Source: Kitasatospora papulosa
GTDB taxonomy: Bacteria; Actinomycetota; Actinomycetes; Streptomycetales; Streptomycetaceae
Length of the DNA stretch: 64,000 nt
Direction of reading: 5' to 3'
NCBI RefSeq assembly: GCF_000717245.1
Contig: NZ_JNYQ01000013.1
Span: 1-64,000 of the forward strand
In this document: positions 24,239 to 31,870 of the stretch, piece by piece
Layout of the letters: the number at the start of each line of letters is the position of its first letter
Position numbering within the stretch: position 1 is the stretch's first letter
The notes under the pieces: generated by a model
Seen by the model: only the letters and a program-made list of their open reading frames with translations
Databases searched by the model: none
What the model was told of the DNA's origin: nothing
Position numbers and translations under genes: made by a program

Positions 24239-25771
24239 TCACGAACCCTGCGGCTGACGGGCGGCACCCGTCGACAGACGGGGACCCGTCGGGAGGAAGG
24301 CGGACCAGGCTGCGGGGACGGGGGCGGGGTCGACGTCCTTGTATCCGAGCCGGTTCTGCGCCTGCTGTGCCTCCTGCTGACGCTGCTCCCTCTCCTCCTT
24401 CGTACCGGACTCACCGATGCCGGAGTCGTCCTGCACGCTGTCGCCGTTGGACTGCATGGCATAGCGCAGACCGGTGTCGGTCACCAGGAAGAGCGGGCCC
24501 GACTCCGGGCTGGAACCCTTGAACTGCCGGAAGAGCTGACCGGAACCGGGGGTGACGTAGGCACTGCTGGAACCGGTGGGCAGTGCGGCGGGGAAGCCGG
24601 TGCCCGCCCAGGTGCTCAGTGTGCTGGCGCCCCCCTTGTCCGCGACACCGCGCAGAACGTTGCACACGGTGTCACGGCCTCCGCCCGACGTCTCCGCGGA
24701 GTTGACGGGCTCCGGCTCAGCCGCGGGCCAGTCGAATTCCTGCCCGAAGGCCTTGCCGGGCTGGAACGCGGCGGCGCTGACGTCCTTCGCCTTGCCGTCC
24801 TGGTCGAGGCTCACCAGTGCGCGGCTGCTCAGCAGGAGCTTGGCGACGAAGTCGGAGACCGGGGCGACCCTGCCCGGCAGGACCACGTACTGCTGGGTCC
24901 TGGTGCCGGAGGTCGCAGCGAGGACCATGCCCACCTTGTTGTCCTCGGGCTGCAGCGCTCCCTCGACACCTGCGTCGGTGCCGGGGTTCCCCTCGACGGC
25001 CGGGAAGGTGACCTCGTCCCCCATGTGCAGGGTGGCGAGCCAGTCCGCGGACACCCGCTGGGCTTCGCGGCCTCCGTCGACCAGGGTGCGCAGCAGGAGT
25101 TCGTCGTTCTTGACCGGGTACGCCTTGCCGGTGGCGTCGACGATGTAGCGGGTCCGGTCCGGCCCCGGGCCCTCGACGTACATCACCTCGCCGCCCCGCA
25201 GCTTGTTCTTGCCCTCGGTCTTCGTCTGCTCGCGCTCCGCGAAGACGAACGCCGCCTTCTGGATGGCCCTGCCGCCCTGGCCGGGCCGCTCGCAGACCGC
25301 CCAGCGCTTCGTGGTGCCGGCTTCCTTCTTGTCGGGCAGACGGTCCGGGGCGTAGGGGATGCCGAGGGTCGCTCCGTGGGGGATCTTCCCGTTGTCGAGA
25401 ACAGATTCGTCGACGTTGATGACCGTGCCCTTGTCCGGGGCGAGCAGGAGCTTGGCGCTCGACATGTTGAGCACGGGATGGAGCTGGGTCTTGCCGTCGG
25501 TCGTCAACACCACGTATCTGGTGGTGGATTTGCTGGCGATGATGACGTTCTCGTACGGGGTGTCCCACTTCTGCGGAGCCACGGGCTTGAACATCCCCCA
25601 GGCACCGAACACGGCGAGGACGACCACGCCGACGATCGCACCGGGAACCACCGCGCGAAGAGGGCGGGGCGCACCCTCCTCCGAGCCTGACGGGTGGGGC
25701 TGCAGGAACTGTGCGACCAACCTCCGCTTCGCGAAGGTGTAGGCATTGAGTTCGTCCCGCCGTGATGCCAT
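24239..25771 (-). CDS. eccB: Type VII secretion protein EccB
   Basis: EccB is the ESX core component with one membrane helix and a large extracytoplasmic domain. The 510-residue protein starts MASRRDELNAYTFAKRR, the typical N-terminus, followed by a transmembrane helix at about 41-61 and a periplasm-side region of repeated beta segments. Cys residues in WAVCERP and DTVCNVL would form the conserved disulphide. The frame stays open much further upstream, across eccE on the other strand, but only from ATG 25771 is it family-like. It is followed by mycosin 2 and diverges from eccE. Confidence 0.94.
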   Translation of the reverse strand: MASRRDELNAYTFAKRRLVAQFLQPHPSGSEEGAPRPLRAVVPGAIVGVVVLAVFGAWGMFKPVAPQKWDTPYENVIIASKSTTRYVVLTTDGKTQLHPVLNMSSAKLLLAPDKGTVINVDESVLDNGKIPHGATLGIPYAPDRLPDKKEAGTTKRWAVCERPGQGGRAIQKAAFVFAEREQTKTEGKNKLRGGEVMYVEGPGPDRTRYIVDATGKAYPVKNDELLLRTLVDGGREAQRVSADWLATLHMGDEVTFPAVEGNPGTDAGVEGALQPEDNKVGMVLAATSGTRTQQYVVLPGRVAPVSDFVAKLLLSSRALVSLDQDGKAKDVSAAAFQPGKAFGQEFDWPAAEPEPVNSAETSGGGRDTVCNVLRGVADKGGASTLSTWAGTGFPAALPTGSSSAYVTPGSGQLFRQFKGSSPESGPLFLVTDTGLRYAMQSNGDSVQDDSGIGESGTKEEREQRQQEAQQAQNRLGYKDVDPAPVPAAWSAFLPTGPRLSTGAARQPQGS

Positions 25772-25954
25772 CTGCGCGCTGCCCCTTCTCCCCGGTGGGC
25801 GACCAGATTCGCACACCCTCCGCGAGCCGCTTCCCCCGACCGCGACCCCTACTATGCCTGTTGGCACTTGGCTATCACCGCTCAGGTAGGGTGAGCGCCC
25901 GATCAACGCCCGTGCAAAAAATGGTGAATACGGACACGAGGGGGCAACGCGGCG

Positions 25955-27295
25955 ATGGGTGCAGCGACGGGGGAGCGCACGAGGCGGTCCGCCCACCGAA
26001 CGCCCGGCCCTTCCCGGCGGCAACGCAGCAACGATCAGGACGGGGCCCCTCCCCCTCGGCCCGCCGGAGCCCCCGCGGCGACCACGCTCCACTCGATCTC
26101 CCGCACCGGCCGCGTCGGGCCCGCGCTGCGGCAGTTGGTGCTGGTCGAGGCGGCCCTGGCGGTCGCCGTGGTGGGTGCCGCGCTCGGCGGCGCGTGGATG
26201 ATCCCCGCCGGTGTGATCGCGTGCCTGCTGATTCTCCTCGCACTGGTACGCCGTCGAGGACGGGCCGTACAGGACTGGCTGTCGACCGTGTCCTCCCTCC
26301 GGCACCGCCGGCGGGCCGCCGAGGCACCCTCCTCCGAGACGGAGCCCCAGTTGGCTCCGGTGACGGAGAACGTGCCGGGATTCGCTCCGTACATCTATGT
26401 GGACGGCGCCCGCCGCACGGTGGGCATGGTCGGGGACGGCACGTTCCTGACCGCGGTCGTACGGGTCGAGGCCAGCGGTGAGTCGCTCCGCCAGGCCATG
26501 GGCGCGCGGTCGCTCCCCCTGTCCCTCCTGGGCGACGCCCTCACGGTGGACGACATCGTGCTGGAGTCCGCGCAGCTCGTGCAGCAGGTGCGACCCGCTC
26601 CGGCGCCGCATCTGCCGGAGCGGTCGGTGGCCCGGCTGTCCTACGGTCCTCTCCAGGACCGGACCGGGGCGCCCGCGCTGCGGATGACCTGGGTGGCGGT
26701 GAAGCTGAACCCCGAGCTGTGCCGGGAGGCCGTGGAGGCACGTGGCGGCGGTATGGGCGGAGCGCAGCGCTGCCTGGTCCGGGTCGCGGACCACGTGGCG
26801 AGCCGGATCACCGGTGCCGGGTTCAGGGCCGCGGTGCTGGACCAGGACGAGCTGAACTCCGCGGTGGCGACGTCCGCCTGCGCCAGCCCCATCCTGTCGG
26901 CGCGCGCCGGACGCCCGGACGCGGCGCCGCAGAGGCGCACGTCGGAGACGACGCGGGTGTGGCGCTGCGACGACCGCTGGCACACCACCTACGCGGTGGA
27001 CCGCTGGCCCGAGCTGGGCCGTGGCGCCACACCGCTGCCCCGTCTCGTCGCGCTGCTGACCTCGGTCCCCGCCTACGCGACGACCTTCAGCCTGACGGTG
27101 CGCCGCGGCGCGCACCAGGGGCACGTGTCGGTGCGCGGCCATGTACGGATCACCGGGGGCTCGGACACCGAACTGGTCGGAGTACGAAGGACCTTGGAGC
27201 AGGCGGCACGGCACGCCGAGGTAGGTCTCGTACGGCTGGACCGCGAACAGCTGCCGGGTGCGCTGGCCACGCTCCCGCTCGGAGGCGCGCAGTGA
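25955..27295 (+). CDS. eccE: Type VII secretion protein EccE
   Basis: EccE sits at the periphery of the ESX core complex. The 446-residue product has a basic N-terminus, two membrane helices within about residues 58-100, and a cytoplasmic alpha/beta domain that includes PYIYVDGARRTVGMVGDG and LRMTWVAVKLNPE. These traits, with the position beside eccB, fit the EccE family, which is weakly conserved in sequence. Its stop overlaps the GTG of the next gene. The 183 bases between eccB and eccE form a divergent promoter region. Confidence 0.85.
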   Translation: MGAATGERTRRSAHRTPGPSRRQRSNDQDGAPPPRPAGAPAATTLHSISRTGRVGPALRQLVLVEAALAVAVVGAALGGAWMIPAGVIACLLILLALVRRRGRAVQDWLSTVSSLRHRRRAAEAPSSETEPQLAPVTENVPGFAPYIYVDGARRTVGMVGDGTFLTAVVRVEASGESLRQAMGARSLPLSLLGDALTVDDIVLESAQLVQQVRPAPAPHLPERSVARLSYGPLQDRTGAPALRMTWVAVKLNPELCREAVEARGGGMGGAQRCLVRVADHVASRITGAGFRAAVLDQDELNSAVATSACASPILSARAGRPDAAPQRRTSETTRVWRCDDRWHTTYAVDRWPELGRGATPLPRLVALLTSVPAYATTFSLTVRRGAHQGHVSVRGHVRITGGSDTELVGVRRTLEQAARHAEVGLVRLDREQLPGALATLPLGGAQ

Positions 27296-28002
27296 GGAAG
27301 CACATCGCTCCGAGGCGTGGGCTGCTCGGCCCCCGCCATGCCGGCCACACCCTGGCCACCGACCACCTGGGCGCGCTGTCGCTGCCCGTGGGCGACGACG
27401 GCGTGATCATCGGCGACGATGCCGAGGGACGCCCCCAGATGATCGGCTTCCACCGCCCGGCCCCGTACGACGTCCTGTTGATCGGCGGCCTGTGGACCGC
27501 ACAGGTGCTGGCCCTGCGGGCGGCCGCTACCGGTGCGCGGGTCGCGGTCGAGACGGGCCGCACCCAGGCGTGGACCACGCTGGCGCAGGCGGCGGGCGCC
27601 GGCCTCGAGTGCGTCTCGCTCCACGACGTGGGGCGGGTCCCTCCGACCGGCGCGGCCGTGGGCAGCCCGGTGGTGGTGGTACGCGACTGCGGCATGCGTC
27701 CGCCCCGCGGCCGGGTGGTGTCCTCGCCGTGGCAGTCGGTGCTGACATTGCTGCCTTATCTGAGCCCGGTGGCGCCCCGGTTGATGCGGGCGGCGACGCT
27801 CGTGGGCATCCAGAGGGTCTCCCCCGCCGAGGCGGAGCAGATCGGACGGATCCTGGGTCTGGCACGGACCGAGAGCGAGGCTCTGCCGACGCTCGCGGAC
27901 GGTGTCACCCTCTGGGTGTCGGGCCGGGACCGCCACTGGGTCATGACGAGTGCGACGGATGTGGAGACCGGACTGCTCGGCACCGCCCGCAGGATGGACT
28001 GA
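27292..28002 (+). CDS. ESX-locus protein of unknown function
   Basis: A 236-residue protein translated from GTG at 27292 after GGAGG and overlapping the eccE stop (GTGA), so its production should be tied to EccE. It looks soluble and alpha/beta: a basic N-terminus, GDDGVIIGDDAEGRP, an LLIGGLW segment followed by a helix, VVVVRDCG and LWVSGRDRHWVM. No signal peptide, membrane helix, Walker motif or known catalytic signature is evident. I do not recognise a family. Translational coupling makes an ESX accessory or regulatory role the best inference. Confidence 0.85.
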   Translation: MRKHIAPRRGLLGPRHAGHTLATDHLGALSLPVGDDGVIIGDDAEGRPQMIGFHRPAPYDVLLIGGLWTAQVLALRAAATGARVAVETGRTQAWTTLAQAAGAGLECVSLHDVGRVPPTGAAVGSPVVVVRDCGMRPPRGRVVSSPWQSVLTLLPYLSPVAPRLMRAATLVGIQRVSPAEAEQIGRILGLARTESEALPTLADGVTLWVSGRDRHWVMTSATDVETGLLGTARRMD

Positions 28003-28082
28003 ATCCTCGTTTGCTCCCCGGAGCCGCGGCATTTCAGGATCATGGCGAGGGAACGGATCGGTTCGACCGAAGGGACGTGCGT

Positions 28083-28316
28083 ATGGGCACCCAGCAGGAA
28101 AAGGACGAGCTCTACGCTCTCGACATCTCGGATGTGGAGTGGCTGAGCGCACCCGGCACCGAGGACGTGGAGGAGCGGGTCGAGATCGCCCACCTCCCCG
28201 GCGGCGCGGTCGCCATGCGTTCGTCACTGGATCCGGGCACGGTGCTGCGGTACACGGAGGCCGAGTGGCGTGCCTTCGTACTGGGAGCACGGGACGGCGA
28301 GTTCGACCTCACGTAG
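28083..28316 (+). CDS. bldB: BldB-like DUF397 protein
   Basis: A 77-residue acidic protein with the DUF397-type pattern: a Trp in the first strand (VEWLSAPG), VEIAHLPGGAVAMRSS, and a C-terminal TEAEWRAFVLGARDGEFD. BldB is a small dimeric protein of this superfamily required for aerial growth and antibiotic production in Streptomyces, and bldB is known to lie within the ESX locus. Naming rests on family and position; the protein seems short for BldB. ATG at 28083 follows AGGGA. A terminator comes right after it, so it ends the eccE transcription unit. Confidence 0.7.
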   Translation: MGTQQEKDELYALDISDVEWLSAPGTEDVEERVEIAHLPGGAVAMRSSLDPGTVLRYTEAEWRAFVLGARDGEFDLT

Positions 28317-28331
28317 GTGACGCGCGGTGAA

Positions 28332-28362
28332 GGAGGGCGGCTGTCCCGGACTGCCGCCCTCC
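28332..28362 (+). terminator. Hairpin terminator after the BldB-like gene
   Basis: A 10-bp perfect stem GGAGGGCGGC/GCCGCCCTCC with an 11-base loop lies 15 bases past the stop codon. Confidence 0.75.
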
Positions 28363-28670
28363 CGCCATGTCCGGCGACATGTCCACCGGGTGTCCTGCCA
28401 TCCCCGGGGAGTGACAAACAGGCCGATTCCTCATGTTCCGTCGCAGCGGCTCCGTTCGGGGACCGGACGTGACCTACGGGACAGTTGCCGCTGGGCGATA
28501 CGGCCTGCCGCAGTCCGCCCCATGGCGATTAGGGTGGGTGGGGGCGCGGCAGAGGAACCTGAGGGCAGGCACTGCGCGTCGCAAGGGGGAGAGCCGGGCG
28601 GACCGGACAACGGGAACGGTCGCCCCCACCCACCACGGCACAAGGGTGCTCGACCACACCAGGAGGCAAA
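28363..28670 (+). promoter_or_regulatory. Upstream region of the EspI-like gene with a long-range inverted repeat
   Basis: About 308 bases without a gene. A 14-base inverted repeat (28533-28546 with 28621-28634) brackets a 74-base loop, and AGGAGG follows at 28661, directly before the GTG start. If transcription begins upstream of 28533 the leader could fold into a long stem. Promoter elements could not be assigned with confidence. Confidence 0.4.
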
Positions 28671-31600
28671 GTGAACGGCGATCGGGACGAGATCAGCGGG
28701 GGATGGAACACGCCCGTCGACGAGTCCGACGCGGATCCCGCCGAGATGACGGGTGAGTTCACCATCGACTACACCCCGCCCGCCTGGTACACGCAGAACG
28801 CACCGGGCGACTCGTCGGGAGGGGCCGGGTCCCACCTGGCACCGCCCCCGCCGCCGCAGGGGCCTCCGCTGTCCGTTCCGGGCCCGTCCTCCGGCGGGTT
28901 CGAACCCGCCTGGCGGCCGGCTCCGGCAGCACCGTCCGACACCGCGCCGACGGCATCGGCGGCGCCGTCCTCGCCCTCCTTCGAGCCCACTCCCCCGGCG
29001 CCGGCGCCCGCAGCGCCCGTGGCCGGCGCCCCGGAACCGGACTCAGGGAGCGGTTCGTCCGGCCCGTTCGGTGGCGGCGACGTGGAGAGCGGCGCGACCA
29101 TGCGGTTCTCACCGGCCGCGCTGAAGCGGGAGATCGCCGAGCGCGAGGCCGTCAGGACCGACGCCTCCGCCTCCGACGCCTCCGCTGCCGTCGCCGGAGA
29201 TTCCGCCGAACCCACGCCCGAAGCCACCCCGTCCGAGGCCGAGGCCGAGAGTGAGGTCACGGATCCGGCAGGCGCGGTGGGCGACAAGGACTCCGAGGAC
29301 GGTGACCGGACCTCCGCTCCGGAGGCGGACGCGTCACGGGGACCCGAGCCCGAGGCCGACGACGAGCCGGCGGCATCGGCGACGCCGGAGGCAACGGGGA
29401 CACCGGACGCCGACGGCACACGGGCCGACGAGCCCGTCAGCCCGGTGCCCGGCTCGACGTCTCAGGACGCGTCCCCCCAGGACACGCCTTCTCAGGACGC
29501 GTCACAGCCGGCCGGCACACCGCCGCCCGTCGACGCCCCGCAGGACTCCGTCCCGCCGAACGCACCGGCACCGTGGTCGCCGGCGCCGCCCGCGCAGGGC
29601 GCTCTTCCGCCGCTGCCTCCCGCCTTCCAGCCGGCCGCGCCGCAGCCGAGCGCTCCGCAGTCCGCGTCGCAGTGGCCCGCCCAGCAGCCCGCTCCGGCCG
29701 CCGAGGCACAGGGAGGCTACGGGTTCCCGCAGCCTCCCGCTCCCCAGGCGCCGGCCCAGCAGGCGTACCCCGACCCCGCCGCGGCGCACGGTGGTTACGG
29801 GTTCCCGCAGGCACCGCACCAGGGTGGCTACGGGTTCCCCCCGGCACCCCCGCAGCAGACACCTCAGCCCCAGGCACCCCACCAGGTGCCCCAGCCTCAG
29901 GCGCCACAGCAACCGGCAGCGCAGCAGCAGGCACCGCGCCTGCCCGCCCAGGGCGCGCCCCAACCGCCCCCGGCCGCGCAGCCCCAGGGTGGCTACGGGT
30001 TCCCGGCCCCGCAGCCCGGCCGGCCGCCGCACATCCCCGCGCAGGCGGCGCCGCTTCCTCCGCAGGGGGCCCCGCTCCCTCCGCAGGCGCCTCAGCAGCC
30101 GGCCCCCGGCGCGCCGAACCCGCCCGCACAGCAGCAGCACCAGCAGCAGCCGGAGGGCTACCGCCCCCAGCAGCCCGGCCCCCAGGCCCCGCCCGTCGAC
30201 CCGCGCACCGGGGCCGCCTGGCCGACGCCGGTCACCCACGACCAGCGCGAGCGCTCCGTGCCGGGTGCCCCGCTCGGTTACACCGCCGCCGTCGAGCTGT
30301 CCTCGGACCGGCTGGTCCGGGGCAAGCAGAAGGCCAAGAGCAGCCGCACCCCGTCCGCCGCATCCCGCTTCAAGCTGGGCGGCAAGAAGGAGGAGCTCGA
30401 GCGGCAGCGGAAACTGGACCTGATCCGCACGCCGGTGCTGTCCTGCTACCGGATCGCGGTCATCAGCCTCAAGGGCGGGGTCGGCAAGACCACGACGACC
30501 ACCGCGCTGGGCTCCACGCTGGCCACCGAGCGGCAGGACAAGATCCTCGCCATCGACGCCAATCCGGACGCCGGAACGCTCGGCCGTCGTGTGCGCCGGG
30601 AGACCGGGGCGACCATCAGGGACCTGGTCCAGGCGATCCCGTACCTCAACTCGTACATGGACATCCGGCGCTTCACCTCGCAGGCGCCCTCAGGCCTGGA
30701 GATCCTCGCCAACGACGTGGACCCCGCGGTCTCCACGACCTTCAACGACGAGGACTACCGCCGGGCGATCGACGTCCTCGGCAAGCAGTATCCGATCATC
30801 CTCACCGACTCGGGCACCGGTCTGCTCTACAGCGCGATGCGCGGTGTACTGGACCTCGCCGACCAGCTGATCATCATCTCGACGCCGTCCGTCGACGGCG
30901 CGTCCAGTGCTTCCACCACCCTGGACTGGCTGTCGGCGCACGGCTACGCCGAACTGGTCCAGCGTTCCCTGACGGTCATCTCCGGTGTCCGCGAGACCGG
31001 CAAGATGATCAAGGTCGACGACATCGTGCAGCACTTCGAGACCCGCTGCCGCGGTGTGGTGGTCGTGCCGTTCGACGAGCACCTGGCCGCCGGCGCGGAG
31101 GTCGACCTCGACATGATGCGCCCGAAGACCCGCGAGGCGTACTTCCACCTCTCCGCACTCGTGGCGGAGGACTTCCAGCGGGCCCAGCAGCAGCAGGGGC
31201 TGTGGACAGCGGACGGCAGCAACCCGCCGCCGCAGTTCGCCCCGCCGATGCCGGGACAGCAGACGCCCGGTCAGCAGGCGCCCGGTCAGCAGCAGTACGC
31301 GCCGCAGCCCGGTCAGTCGTATCCGGGCGGGCCGCACCCCGGACAGCCGTATCCCGCGCAGCCGCAGCAGCCGTATCCGCCCCAGCAGCCCTACGGCGGC
31401 CAGCAGCCTTATGGAGGCCAGCAGCCGCCGCACCAGCAGCCCGCCGCACCGCAGCAGCCCTACCCGCCGCACCCTGGTCAGGGTGCGCAGAACAACAGCT
31501 GGCAGCAGGCGCAGCCCGCCCAGGCGCACCCCGGGGGCAACCCGGCCGGACCGCCCCAACCGCCCGCGCAACCCGATGGCCAGGCACATCAGTCCGCCCG

Positions 31601-31673
31601 GCCCGAAACGCAAGGCCCGGTTCCGCCCGCGGGCTGGCAGCAGTACCCTCCGCCGCCGGCGCCTCAGCAGTAA
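28671..31673 (+). CDS. EspI-like Pro/Gln-rich MinD-family ATPase of the ESX locus
   Basis: A 1000-residue protein in three parts. Residues 1-590 are disordered, first Ala/Pro/Ser/Glu-rich, then Pro/Gln-rich with four GGYGFP repeats near 348, 374, 385 and 440. A SIMIBI (MinD/ParA) ATPase follows with deviant Walker A KGGVGKTT (601-608) and ILTDSG as the Asp-bearing switch. The last 150 residues are Pro/Gln/Gly/Tyr-rich. This architecture matches EspI (Rv3876) of mycobacterial ESX-1, a Pro-rich MinD-like protein linked to ATP-dependent control of secretion, except that EspI lacks so long a tail. GTG follows AGGAGG. It lies at the end of the ESX locus and is followed by a strong terminator. Confidence 0.88.
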   Translation: MNGDRDEISGGWNTPVDESDADPAEMTGEFTIDYTPPAWYTQNAPGDSSGGAGSHLAPPPPPQGPPLSVPGPSSGGFEPAWRPAPAAPSDTAPTASAAPSSPSFEPTPPAPAPAAPVAGAPEPDSGSGSSGPFGGGDVESGATMRFSPAALKREIAEREAVRTDASASDASAAVAGDSAEPTPEATPSEAEAESEVTDPAGAVGDKDSEDGDRTSAPEADASRGPEPEADDEPAASATPEATGTPDADGTRADEPVSPVPGSTSQDASPQDTPSQDASQPAGTPPPVDAPQDSVPPNAPAPWSPAPPAQGALPPLPPAFQPAAPQPSAPQSASQWPAQQPAPAAEAQGGYGFPQPPAPQAPAQQAYPDPAAAHGGYGFPQAPHQGGYGFPPAPPQQTPQPQAPHQVPQPQAPQQPAAQQQAPRLPAQGAPQPPPAAQPQGGYGFPAPQPGRPPHIPAQAAPLPPQGAPLPPQAPQQPAPGAPNPPAQQQHQQQPEGYRPQQPGPQAPPVDPRTGAAWPTPVTHDQRERSVPGAPLGYTAAVELSSDRLVRGKQKAKSSRTPSAASRFKLGGKKEELERQRKLDLIRTPVLSCYRIAVISLKGGVGKTTTTTALGSTLATERQDKILAIDANPDAGTLGRRVRRETGATIRDLVQAIPYLNSYMDIRRFTSQAPSGLEILANDVDPAVSTTFNDEDYRRAIDVLGKQYPIILTDSGTGLLYSAMRGVLDLADQLIIISTPSVDGASSASTTLDWLSAHGYAELVQRSLTVISGVRETGKMIKVDDIVQHFETRCRGVVVVPFDEHLAAGAEVDLDMMRPKTREAYFHLSALVAEDFQRAQQQQGLWTADGSNPPPQFAPPMPGQQTPGQQAPGQQQYAPQPGQSYPGGPHPGQPYPAQPQQPYPPQQPYGGQQPYGGQQPPHQQPAAPQQPYPPHPGQGAQNNSWQQAQPAQAHPGGNPAGPPQPPAQPDGQAHQSARPETQGPVPPAGWQQYPPPPAPQQ

Positions 31674-31693
31674 GGCAGTAGAGGTCTAAACCA

Positions 31694-31731
31694 ATGAGGG
31701 CCCGCACCGTTCACACGGTGCGGGCCCTCAT
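31694..31731 (+). terminator. Hairpin terminator at the end of the ESX locus
   Basis: A perfect 17-bp stem (31694-31710 with 31715-31731) with a 4-base loop TCAC lies 20 bases past the stop of the EspI-like gene. The next 139 bases must hold the promoter of the importer operon. Confidence 0.85.
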
Positions 31732-31870
31732 CGCATTCCCGCAGACCACACGCGGTTTGGCGGACCGTTGACGCGACTCGACCGCCGCTGATAAACCTTC
31801 GCTTCACCAGCTGGCGAACCAGAGATCTGCCCGCCTTAACCGTGCGAGTCATGACGCGAGGTCCCCGTCC

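Noticed and set aside
25772..27214. Extension of the eccB frame upstream of 25771
   Set aside because: The extension lies opposite eccE and lacks family similarity; EccB proteins begin with the MASRRDELNAY-type N-terminus.
29712..30010. GGYGFP coding repeats considered as a CRISPR or DNA repeat array
   Set aside because: Spacing is irregular, the units are in frame, and they encode a Pro/Gln-rich protein segment.
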